Assembly (NCBI RefSeq): GCF_001983105.1
Contig: NZ_MOMC01000037.1
Span: 142 to 5,333, forward strand
Reading direction: 5' to 3'
From: Pseudofrankia asymbiotica
GTDB taxonomy: Bacteria > Actinomycetota > Actinomycetes > Frankiales > Frankiaceae
DNA: 5,192 nucleotides
The notes under the pieces are model-generated. The model was given only the letters and a program-made list of their open reading frames with translations. It was not told the DNA's origin and searched no databases. Positions 1-5,192 of this stretch are shown piece by piece. Every line of letters starts with the position of its first letter. The stretch's first letter is position 1. The translations under genes and the position numbers were made by a program.

Positions 1-866
1 AGGTCCAGGCACATCTCGCCGAGATCTACGGCACCACCGTGTCACGCCAGCAGGTCTCCGACATCACCGACAAGGTCATCGAGGGCATGGAGGCCTGGCG
101 CGCCCGCCCCCTGGACGCCGTCTACGCCGTCGTGTTCATCGACGCCATCATGGTGAAGATCCGCGACGGGCAGGTCGCGAACCGGCCGATCTACGCCGCG
201 ATCGGCGTCACCGCCGACGGCGAACGCGACATCCTCGGCCTCTGGGCCGGCACCGGCGGCGAGGGTGCCAAACACTGGCAGCTCGTCCTGACCGACCTGA
301 AGAACCGCGGCGTCGCCGACGTCCTGATCCTCGTCTGCGACGGCCTGACCGGCCTCCCCGACGCCGTCGCCGCTGTCTGGCCGGCGACGATCGTCCAGAC
401 CTGCATCGTGCACCTGCTACGCAACTCGTTCCGCTACGCGTCCAAGAAGGACTGGCCCGCCCTCGCGAAAGACCTCAAGCCCGTCTACACCGCCCCGACC
501 GAGGCCGCCGCGCTCGACCGGTTCGCCGACTTCTCGGGCGTCTGGGAGAAGAAATACCCGGCGATCATCCGGCTCTGGGAGAACGCCTGGGCCGAGTTCG
601 TCCCCTTCCTCCGCTTCGACGCCGAGATCCGGACCGTCATCGCCACGACCAACGCGATCGAGTCGCTGAACTCCCGGTTCCGCCGCTCCGTCAAGGCCCG
701 CGGCCACTTCCCGAACGAGCAGGCCGCCCTCAAACACCTCTACCTCACCGTCACCAGCCTCGACCCCACCGGCCGCGGCCGAGCAAAATGGATGATCCGC
801 TGGAAAGCCCCCCTCAACGCCTTCGACCTCGCGTTCGACGGCCGCCTCACCGCCGGCCGAAAGTAG
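1..866 (+). CDS. IS256-family (mutator-type) DDE transposase, C-terminal part, 5' end outside window
   Basis: This transposase cuts and rejoins IS ends through a DDE RNase-H-fold active site. The reading frame is open from base 3, well before the GTG at base 39, and already matches the family there (HLAEIYGTTVSRQQVSDITDKV), so the true start lies upstream of the window. The visible 287 codons lack roughly 100-130 N-terminal residues compared with usual family members of about 390-420 aa. The catalytic triad can be placed: first Asp in FIDAI (codon at 141), second Asp in VCDGLTG (339), Glu in NAIESLN (660), with 107 residues between the second Asp and the Glu. The family Cys/His signature (CIVHLLRNS) follows the second Asp. 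The C-terminus (GRAKWMIRWKAPLNAFDLAF) is also typical. No frameshift or stop is seen in the visible part, so it may be active if the upstream end is intact. Codons end overwhelmingly in C, unlike the genes to its right, as expected for a mobile element. Confidence 0.93.
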   Translation, partial: VQAHLAEIYGTTVSRQQVSDITDKVIEGMEAWRARPLDAVYAVVFIDAIMVKIRDGQVANRPIYAAIGVTADGERDILGLWAGTGGEGAKHWQLVLTDLKNRGVADVLILVCDGLTGLPDAVAAVWPATIVQTCIVHLLRNSFRYASKKDWPALAKDLKPVYTAPTEAAALDRFADFSGVWEKKYPAIIRLWENAWAEFVPFLRFDAEIRTVIATTNAIESLNSRFRRSVKARGHFPNEQAALKHLYLTVTSLDPTGRGRAKWMIRWKAPLNAFDLAFDGRLTAGRK

Positions 867-883
867 CAGACAAACTACAACCC

Positions 884-908
884 GTTACACCGTTAACTTG
901 ACAGCCCC
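884..908. repeat. Probable right terminal inverted repeat of the IS256-family element
   Basis: A short AT-richer stretch lies just 17 bases after the transposase stop and ends in TTGACAGCCCC. It contains the palindrome GTTAAC (892-897) and two copies of CCGTTA eight bases apart (882-887, 890-895). Read inward, its tip is GGGGCTGTCAAGTTAACGG, which resembles the ends of actinobacterial IS256 elements. The left end is outside the window, so neither the matching repeat nor the 8-9 bp target duplication can be verified. The outer boundary near base 908 is an estimate. Confidence 0.45.
898..903 (+). promoter_or_regulatory. Consensus -35 hexamer (TTGACA) at the IS edge, facing outward
   Basis: The sequence is an exact TTGACA pointing out of the IS toward the downstream genes. 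IS256-type elements are known to carry outward -35 boxes in their terminal repeats and to form hybrid promoters when a -10 lies next to the insertion point. Here the bases 16-18 positions downstream (around 920-927, GCGGCAGC) do not resemble a -10, so no complete hybrid promoter is visible at this junction. Confidence 0.3.
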
Positions 909-1169
909 ACTCATGGCGGAGCGGCAGCGGCTGGGGCCGCAGCGACCTGGTAGTCCGACCCGTCAGCCAACGCACACGAGCGACATGTGCAACCCGGGGG
1001 TGGTACCAGTCGTACTCACATAAACTCAGGCTTCTGACCAGCATCTTTGGCGATCGGACGGACGCCCTTGGTCCGTACCCGCGTTGCACACATCACGGCT
1101 CGAGCGCAGCACGGCGGGGCACCGCACCATCTGTCAGATGCTCCTTGACGACGTCGTCGCGAGATAGTC

Positions 1170-1199
1170 CTGACAGAGCTGAAAGCGGTCAAATACGAT
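1170..1199 (+). promoter_or_regulatory. Candidate sigma-70-type promoter upstream of the CATRA gene
   Basis: CTGACA (1170-1175) matches five of six -35 consensus bases. TACGAT (1194-1199) fits TANNNT, with an 18-base spacer between them. The predicted transcription start near 1206 would give a leader of about 210 bases containing the palindrome at 1264-1280 and the inverted repeat at 1340-1372. The call rests only on pattern and spacing in a GC-rich sequence, so it remains tentative. Confidence 0.3.
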
Positions 1200-1263
1200 C
1201 ACGCGAACCTGCTGTCAGCGTCCCCGACGCCTCGCTCGCTGGGTCGGTCCGCTGGACACTCCG

Positions 1264-1280
1264 AACGATCACCGATCGTT
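1264..1280. repeat. 7-bp perfect palindrome AACGATC-ACC-GATCGTT
   Basis: Two 7-base arms are separated by three bases, about 140 bases before the CATRA start. It could be a small hairpin in a leader transcript or a repressor site. Nothing else in the sequence decides between these. Confidence 0.4.
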
Positions 1281-1339
1281 GATGTCCCTCGAGGCTTTTG
1301 CGGCGGCGAGCAGCCCCTCGATCTCGAAGGACAGCATCG

Positions 1340-1372
1340 CCACTGGCGATGAACCGGAGACGTCGCCAGTGG
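1340..1372. promoter_or_regulatory. Perfect 10-bp inverted repeat, candidate operator or activator site for the CATRA gene
   Basis: The left arm CCACTGGCGA (1340-1349) and right arm TCGCCAGTGG (1363-1372) are exact reverse complements separated by 13 bases. The centre at base 1356 is 63 bases upstream of the GTG start at 1419. The arm centres are 23 bases apart, roughly two helical turns, as expected for a dimeric DNA-binding protein. If the gene is transcribed leaderlessly from about 1419, this is a typical activator position. A stem-loop in a longer leader is the alternative. There is no T-tract, so it is not an intrinsic terminator. Confidence 0.45.
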
Positions 1373-1406
1373 ACTCGCGAGACAGCCAGAGCTCGGCCGC
1401 GCACGT

Positions 1407-1412
1407 TAAGCT
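1407..1412 (+). promoter_or_regulatory. Candidate -10 box (TAAGCT) for leaderless transcription of the CATRA gene
   Basis: TAAGCT fits the actinobacterial TANNNT -10 pattern and ends exactly six bases before the GTG at 1419. This would put the transcription start on the start codon. There is no Shine-Dalgarno sequence before that GTG, and an in-frame TAA at 1407-1409 prevents any start further upstream. Both facts fit a leaderless mRNA, which is common in Actinobacteria. No good -35 lies 16-18 bases upstream, suggesting a weak or activator-dependent promoter. Confidence 0.4.
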
Positions 1413-1418
1413 TCAGGC

Positions 1419-2885
1419 GTGTCGCGGCCGTCGGCATCCCAGGATCTTGTGTTCAGCGGTGCGGAGCTTGTGGTGCACCTGTTCGCGCCGACCGACGGAC
1501 CGCGCGCTGTTGCGGCGTACGCGTACCTGCGCGAGGTCTGGGCCGGCTGTCGGGAGCACCTCGGGATGGCCGAGCCGGTCGCCGCGTTGGGTCTGCCGGT
1601 GGTCATGCCGCGATCTGTCCCGGCCTCGCCGGACGGTTTGCTCGCGGCCCAGGAGCGTCCAGGGGACGAGGTCTTCCAGGCCGTCGTGCGGCTCGAACAC
1701 GATCTCGTGTGCTTGTCCGCGGTGCTCGCTCCGGTTCCCGAGCCGGGCGTCGTCGATTGGGTCGAGCTCCGCGCGGCATGGAACACGGTGGCCGGCGCGA
1801 TGCCCTCGGCGCTCGTCGGAGCTGTCCTCATCTGTCAGGTGCACGTCAGCCGTCCTGACGGAACATCGCCGCCTCCACTAGTTTCCGCTTCGCCTGACCT
1901 GGCTGAAGCGCTGGCACTCTCCTTGCCGCCGGAGGAACAGCGCGGCGGATGGGCGGAGCGCGGCGTCACGACAGGGTCGGGCTTCGCCCTGTGGGAGCCC
2001 GGCGGCGGACGGGACGACCGGATCGAGCGGATGCTGTTGGTCGCTGCCCCGAGCGACCGTGACGCTGGGTTGAGCGATTGGACGTGGATACGGGCAGACG
2101 GGTCCGTAGCGGCGCTTCCGCAGTACCTCGGCCACGCGGCGAAACTCCGCTACCACCTCCGGATTTGGGACGGCGGCGGTGGGCTCCGCGAGATGCGGCG
2201 CAACCTGGACGAAAGTGCGCGGCAGCTGCGTGAGGCGGCTCTCGACAGCGGTGACGAGCAGCGTTCCACCGGCCGCTCGACTAGCCGCGACGATCTGCTG
2301 GCACGGGTGCGAACCGGTGTCGTCGATCTTGGTGCCGTTACGTCGAGGCTCGGGGAGATGCGGCACAGCGTCGCGATCGCCGCCGAGAACATGCGGGCTA
2401 TCCTCGATGCCGAGCGGACCTCGACGATCGCGCACGACCCGTTGGGAGACGATCTGGCGTTGGCGGAGCACGTGGTCCGGCAGCTGGACGCCGACCTCGA
2501 CTTCCTGCGGCTCGCCGTCGAGCGTGCCAGTTCTGTCGTGGCGTTGGTCGACCGGCTCGTCGAGGACCACTTGCCGCCGCGGGGACAGCCTGGTGACCCT
2601 CCGGCGGACGTCCCACTCACTCCGACGGCTAGGCGGGAACTACGCGACGAGCTCGCGAGCCTGTTCGGGACTGGTACGGCTGCCACCGAGCTGGTCGAGG
2701 ACGCCGGACTGCCGCGGTCGCGCCACCGGGCCTCGGCTGGCACGAGTGCGCAGGAATGGTGGGCTGAGCAGCTCCGGGAGATGGAGAACGGCGCTGTCGT
2801 GGCTCCTTATCGGACGATCATCGCGGTCGCGCTCCGTCGATATCCGTACAACTCGACATTGCGGCGGCTCGCGCGCGGCGATTAG
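1419..2885 (+). CDS. CATRA-type conflict-system protein with C-terminal effector-associated (Death-like adaptor) domain
   Basis: This 488-residue protein is cytoplasmic by appearance, with no signal peptide or membrane segment. Residues about 16-135 match the CATRA pattern as I recall it: a HLFAPTDGPRAVAAYAYLREV motif, W41/C44 and HLGM after it, a GLPVVMP turn, then FQAVVRLEHDLVCLS. Residues 235-385 are helical: AKLRYHLRIWD, a polar linker (274-290), then RLGEMRHSVAIAAENM and a DDLALAEHVVRQLDADLDFL helix. A Pro-rich linker (385-400) leads to residues 401-487, which resemble an EAD1-like adaptor (DAGLP at 428-432, EWW at 446-448, RRYPYN at 473-478). CATRA proteins are predicted parts of caspase/TPR-linked cell-death or anti-invader systems, with EADs binding like domains on effectors. 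GTG 1419 is the only possible start, because a stop lies 10 bases upstream. No enzymatic motif is seen. Sensor or scaffold is inferred. Confidence 0.82.
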   Translation: MSRPSASQDLVFSGAELVVHLFAPTDGPRAVAAYAYLREVWAGCREHLGMAEPVAALGLPVVMPRSVPASPDGLLAAQERPGDEVFQAVVRLEHDLVCLSAVLAPVPEPGVVDWVELRAAWNTVAGAMPSALVGAVLICQVHVSRPDGTSPPPLVSASPDLAEALALSLPPEEQRGGWAERGVTTGSGFALWEPGGGRDDRIERMLLVAAPSDRDAGLSDWTWIRADGSVAALPQYLGHAAKLRYHLRIWDGGGGLREMRRNLDESARQLREAALDSGDEQRSTGRSTSRDDLLARVRTGVVDLGAVTSRLGEMRHSVAIAAENMRAILDAERTSTIAHDPLGDDLALAEHVVRQLDADLDFLRLAVERASSVVALVDRLVEDHLPPRGQPGDPPADVPLTPTARRELRDELASLFGTGTAATELVEDAGLPRSRHRASAGTSAQEWWAEQLREMENGAVVAPYRTIIAVALRRYPYNSTLRRLARGD

Positions 2886-3044
2886 CTGGGCGGAGGACGG
2901 GGACGGGCAGGTCGCACGGTTGTCAGCGGCAGGCCCACGCGGCCGGCGAAGAGTAGCGGCGCGCCAATTCCACAGCGGTGCGTGGGCGTCGTGCTGGTAT
3001 GGAAGCAACACGTAAGCCTATGGGCGGCGAGTACCGTGTCGGCT
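2886..3044. other. 159-bp gap between CATRA gene and its partner
   Basis: The gap is longer than usual within a tight operon. It contains a TTGTCA hexamer (2920-2925, five of six -35 bases) without a -10 at standard distance. TACCGT (3032-3037) fits TANNNT and stands seven bases before the ATG at 3045, which would suit a second, leaderless start. A frame open from GTG 2982 runs into the next gene, but its first 21 residues (VVLVWKQHVSLWAAS) have no Shine-Dalgarno and do not belong to the recognised domain. No terminator hairpin with a T-run is visible. Confidence 0.4.
3032..3037 (+). promoter_or_regulatory. Weak candidate -10 box (TACCGT) for a leaderless second transcript
   Basis: The hexamer fits TANNNT and ends seven bases before ATG 3045, repeating the geometry seen ahead of the CATRA gene. 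There is no convincing -35, and the same bases overlap an alternative in-frame GTG start at 3036, so the call is speculative. Confidence 0.2.
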
Positions 3045-4022
3045 ATGGGGGATCAGGTCGGCTACCTTACGTCACCGTCGTCGCCGGACGGGATGGTGGA
3101 AGCGGCACGCCGCGCGCGAGTACTGCTCGAGTCAGTGTCCGAGTGGACGTTGTCGTCGGCCGGATGGGACGTGGTCGCGGTTCAACTGTCCGTGCTGCGA
3201 ACCGCGTTAGGGGCGACGGACTCGGTCGGTTTCGAGGGCGGCCGGCGAGAGCTGGCCCGGGTCGGGATATCGGAAGCCCGTCGTCTGGGTGACCTGCCCG
3301 CGGCGGACCGGAATCCGGCACCGTACCCGGTACGGCAGATCTTGAACGTGCTCGTGCACGAGCTCGGTGTCCTGGAAGCGCCACCTGAGGCCGATATCGA
3401 CCCGGGAGATGCGGCAGCGGTAGCGCCCGAACCGGAGACGTCCCGGGACGGAGCCGGCCCGACCGAGCGGCTGACAGCCTTGGCGGCCCGTTTCGGACGG
3501 CGATTCGTCCAGCTGCCGCTGTTCGACCCGTCCCGCGTCGCGTTCGCGGCGACGACCGATGGCGGGGTCGAGGAGTCCAACGAGGTGGACGTCGCCGGAA
3601 TGCGGATAGTGCTGCGACCCGCCGGGCGGGCTCTGGTCGAGCTTTCGGTAGTCGTCGACGACATCGCCACAGAGCCAATGAGGGGTGGCGCGGATGTCGA
3701 TGACCAAGCTCCCGAGGAAACGCGGGTCGTCGGGGTAAGCCTCCGCCGCGCGGACCATGTCGAGCTCTACCTGCTGCCGTTGTGGCGCGACGAGGACGAT
3801 GTGACGTGCGGGACCGCGGAGATCGGCTCGACGCCGGGTGGGGTGGACATCAGTGTGACAGCGCCGTTCCCGTCGTCTCGGCTGACAGCCGCGGACGCCT
3901 CGGCGGTCCTGCGTTCGGTGCGGGCGAGTTCGCGCTCCGGGCGCAACGCGTGGCGTGCGGTGGCGCGATCCCGGCCCGACGCTGACGCGGTGCGGAGATC
4001 GGTCGTCGCGGGTCTGCGATGA
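3045..4022 (+). CDS. CATRA-associated protein: CASP-like N-terminal domain fused to an unrecognised beta-rich C-terminal region
   Basis: This is a 325-residue soluble protein. Residues about 15-109 fit the CATRA-associated small protein pattern as I recall it: a helix ending in LLESVSEWTLSSAGWDVVAVQLSVLRTAL, then a region rich in Arg and Leu, then PYPVRQILNVLVHELG. Such proteins sit beside CATRA genes in predicted conflict systems. A Pro/Asp/Glu-rich linker (110-139) joins this to residues 140-325, which I do not recognise. That part alternates strands and turns (MRIVLRPAGRALVELSVVVDD; VELYLLPLW; VDISVTAPF) and ends in a basic helical tail (RSGRNAWRAVARSR). ATG 3045 was chosen because it directly precedes the domain. 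GTG 3036 and GTG 2982 are in frame but poorly supported. A rare TTA leucine codon occurs at residue 55 (3207-3209). The stop is 25 bases before the Clp-N gene. Its role as CATRA partner is inferred from domain and position. Confidence 0.75.
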   Translation: MGDQVGYLTSPSSPDGMVEAARRARVLLESVSEWTLSSAGWDVVAVQLSVLRTALGATDSVGFEGGRRELARVGISEARRLGDLPAADRNPAPYPVRQILNVLVHELGVLEAPPEADIDPGDAAAVAPEPETSRDGAGPTERLTALAARFGRRFVQLPLFDPSRVAFAATTDGGVEESNEVDVAGMRIVLRPAGRALVELSVVVDDIATEPMRGGADVDDQAPEETRVVGVSLRRADHVELYLLPLWRDEDDVTCGTAEIGSTPGGVDISVTAPFPSSRLTAADASAVLRSVRASSRSGRNAWRAVARSRPDADAVRRSVVAGLR

Positions 4023-4033
4023 CTGGCACACTT

Positions 4034-4045
4034 GGGAGTGCGAGG
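4034..4045 (+). promoter_or_regulatory. Ribosome binding site of the Clp-N gene
   Basis: GGGAG at 4034-4038 stands nine bases before ATG 4048, and GAGG at 4042-4045 is a closer, poorer-spaced alternative. It is the only clear Shine-Dalgarno among the three genes. It selects ATG 4048 over the out-of-frame ATG at 4019 that overlaps the previous stop codon. It lies in the 25-base gap after that stop and fits translation from the same mRNA as the preceding gene. Confidence 0.55.
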
Positions 4046-4047
4046 CG

Positions 4048-5192
4048 ATGTTCGGTGGATGCGGTACGGAGAAAGAGCGGCTGGTCGGCGTGGCCCGGCA
4101 GGAGGCCGGTTCGTCGGCGGGCCACGCCGTCAGCACAGGGCACTTGCTCCTGGCGCTCACCCGAAACCATGACGGCGTCGCTGGCCGAGTGCTCGCTTAC
4201 CACGGTGTTACGCTCTCCGCCGCCAGGCCGTTGGTCGCGGCCGCGACCCGGAAGGCGGTGAGCGGCCCGCCCGAGGGCAAGCTGCCCCTGAGCGCGGCGT
4301 CGGCCAAGGCATTCGCTGACGCGGAGCGGGACGCTGCGGCGGGCGGTGGCGCCGGGAGTACATCGTCCGAGCACCTCCTGCTCGCTCTCCTTCGCCAACC
4401 CGACAGCGTCGCGGGCGAGGTCATGACCCGCCTGGGGCTCGACGGCGATGAGGTGCGCGTCCAGCTGGCCGATCCCGCCGACCACCGGGCGGATACCACG
4501 CCGACGGACCCGATCGACATCTTCGACTACCTGCCGTTGGCCGCTCCAGTGGCCGATGCCTTCCAGCGTGCAGAGGCCAGTCGACAACCGTCCCGGCCGG
4601 TGCACACCGGTGCGCTCCTCACCTCGCTCGCCCAGGTGGACGGCCCGGCAGCCGCCGGATGGCAGCGGCTGTGGCTGCGGACGGGAGCACCAGAGGCGGT
4701 CGGCCTGGCGATGGCTCGAGACGCCGCCTCGGTCCGGCCGTCCGGGTCTTGGCGGGACGTCCCGGTGTCGGCCGGGGTCGCGGACGCACTGCGACTGCTC
4801 ACGCGGATGAGCGACCGGTACGAGCTGGCTCCGATCCAGCCCGGTGAGGTGGCCCTCGCGCTGGTCGCGCGGGGGTCGACCAGCGGAGCCGCACGAGTGC
4901 TGCTCGCGGGCGGTCACCTGAGCCATAAGGAGCTGGCCGACCATGTCCAGTCCGACCTCATGGGAGCCGAGCTCGACGGGATCGACGACCTGTTGGAACT
5001 TCGGCCTGCGGACCCGCCGGCGACGGTCGAGGACGCGGAACAAGCGGCGGAAGCGGAGGCGGCCGCAGCCTGGCGGGTCGTCAGGGTCGGGTCAGCCGAG
5101 GAGGTCGCCCGCGATGCCGTCGCGTTGTCCGGCCTCGTGGCCGCCTGGTTCGCGCTCAACGCGATGGCCGGGGTCGTGGCCGCCTTCGGACT
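4048..5192 (+). CDS. Tandem Clp-N domain protein with probable membrane segment, 3' end outside window
   Basis: The frame is open to the window edge, giving 381 complete codons. Residues 1-135 form a double Clp-N module, the substrate- or adaptor-binding head of ClpA/ClpC chaperones: MF start, GHAVSTGHLLLAL then GVAGRVLAYHGV (25-54), and SSEHLLLALL then VAGEVMTRLGLD (106-132). Residues about 155-300 look like a second, more diverged module: PVHTGALLTSLA (184-195) then AAAGWQRLWLRTG, and IQPGEVALALVA (263-274) then AARVLLAGGHLSHKEL. An acidic, Ala/Glu-rich linker (305-341) follows, then a hydrophobic run from 358 to the edge (ALSGLVAAWFALNAMAGVVA), probably a membrane helix. No Walker motifs of a Clp ATPase appear in the visible part. 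The ATG fits because Clp-N domains usually begin with MF close to the protein start. Whether a further catalytic or EAD domain follows cannot be seen. Binding of damaged or invader proteins as a trigger is inference. Confidence 0.82.
   Translation, partial: MFGGCGTEKERLVGVARQEAGSSAGHAVSTGHLLLALTRNHDGVAGRVLAYHGVTLSAARPLVAAATRKAVSGPPEGKLPLSAASAKAFADAERDAAAGGGAGSTSSEHLLLALLRQPDSVAGEVMTRLGLDGDEVRVQLADPADHRADTTPTDPIDIFDYLPLAAPVADAFQRAEASRQPSRPVHTGALLTSLAQVDGPAAAGWQRLWLRTGAPEAVGLAMARDAASVRPSGSWRDVPVSAGVADALRLLTRMSDRYELAPIQPGEVALALVARGSTSGAARVLLAGGHLSHKELADHVQSDLMGAELDGIDDLLELRPADPPATVEDAEQAAEAEAAAAWRVVRVGSAEEVARDAVALSGLVAAWFALNAMAGVVAAFG

Larger units (their letters stand above)
909..1418. other. 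Intergenic region between IS end and the CATRA locus
   Basis: About 510 bases hold no supportable gene. The open frames present are short, lack recognisable domains, and either overlap the real gene at 1419 in another frame or lie antisense. The region contains several small palindromes: 927-940 (5-bp stem, TGGG loop), 1058-1076 (6-bp stem ACGGAC/GTCCGT), 1128-1140 (CATCTG-T-CAGATG), 1264-1280 (AACGATC-ACC-GATCGTT) and the strong 10-bp repeat at 1340-1372. Possible promoter elements are listed separately. None of the hairpins is followed by a T-run, so no intrinsic terminator is called. No degraded remnant of a recognisable gene was seen. Confidence 0.6.

Noticed and set aside
1340..1372. Inverted repeat read as an intrinsic terminator for IS transcripts
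   Set aside because: No T-run follows on either strand, and the 13-base loop is long for a terminator. A protein-binding site is the more economical reading.
1279..1881. 200-codon + frame starting upstream of the CATRA gene
   Set aside because: The translated sequence is Ser/Arg/Cys-rich without any motif, and most of it overlaps the CATRA gene in another frame, where the family pattern is clear.
2958..2965. GGCGCGCC palindrome in the gap between the first two genes
   Set aside because: An 8-bp GC-only palindrome is expected by chance in such GC-rich DNA, and nothing around it suggests a function.
2982..3044. Upstream GTG start extending the CATRA partner by 21 residues
   Set aside because: There is no Shine-Dalgarno before GTG 2982, and the added residues lie outside the recognisable domain. 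ATG 3045, or possibly GTG 3036, fits better.
3207..4160. 317-codon minus-strand frame opposite the CATRA partner gene
   Set aside because: The composition is that of a shadow frame (Arg/Pro/His-rich, no domain), and it spans the boundary of two well-supported + strand genes.
4019..4261. ATG overlapping the stop of the CATRA partner (ATGA), suggesting coupled translation of an 80-residue product
   Set aside because: This frame gives an Arg/Pro-rich peptide with no domain. The Clp-N domain is in the frame starting at 4048, which has its own ribosome binding site.
3850..5043. Long (397-codon) open frame on the minus strand opposite the Clp-N gene
   Set aside because: It shows no recognisable domain and is low-complexity Arg/Gly/Pro-rich. 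The + strand frame has four Clp-N-type repeats, a ribosome binding site and correct operon spacing. Long antisense frames are normal in DNA this GC-rich.

Overview
The window is high-GC, three-gene-deep actinobacterial DNA. G/C-ended codons dominate, two genes lack a Shine-Dalgarno sequence, and the protein families are typical of filamentous Actinobacteria. The exact genus cannot be read from the sequence (Pseudonocardiales-like is only a guess). Everything that looks like a real gene is on the + strand.

Layout. Bases 1-908 are the right-hand part of an IS256-family insertion sequence: the C-terminal 287 codons of a DDE transposase, cut by the window edge, followed by the probable right terminal repeat. 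Bases 909-1418 carry no convincing gene. They hold a perfect 10-bp inverted repeat (1340-1372), smaller palindromes and candidate promoter elements. Then come three consecutive co-oriented genes: 1419-2885 (488 aa, CATRA-type conflict-system protein with a C-terminal effector-associated adaptor domain), 3045-4022 (325 aa, N-terminal CATRA-associated-small-protein-like domain fused to an unrecognised beta-rich region), and 4048 to beyond 5192 (at least 381 aa, two tandem Clp-N modules followed by the start of a hydrophobic, probably membrane-spanning stretch).

Interpretation. CATRA (caspase and TPR repeat-associated) proteins are known from comparative genomics as parts of predicted bacterial programmed-cell-death or counter-invader systems in multicellular bacteria. 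They are usually found beside a small CATRA-associated protein and effectors such as caspase-like proteases. Here the CATRA protein ends in a Death-like adaptor (EAD-type) domain that should recruit a partner carrying the same domain. The second gene supplies the partner protein. The third adds a Clp-N substrate-recognition module without any Clp ATPase in the visible part, apparently tethered to the membrane. The toxic effector, if there is one, is not visible and probably lies downstream. The CATRA, CASP and EAD assignments come from recall of family sequence patterns, not from a database search.
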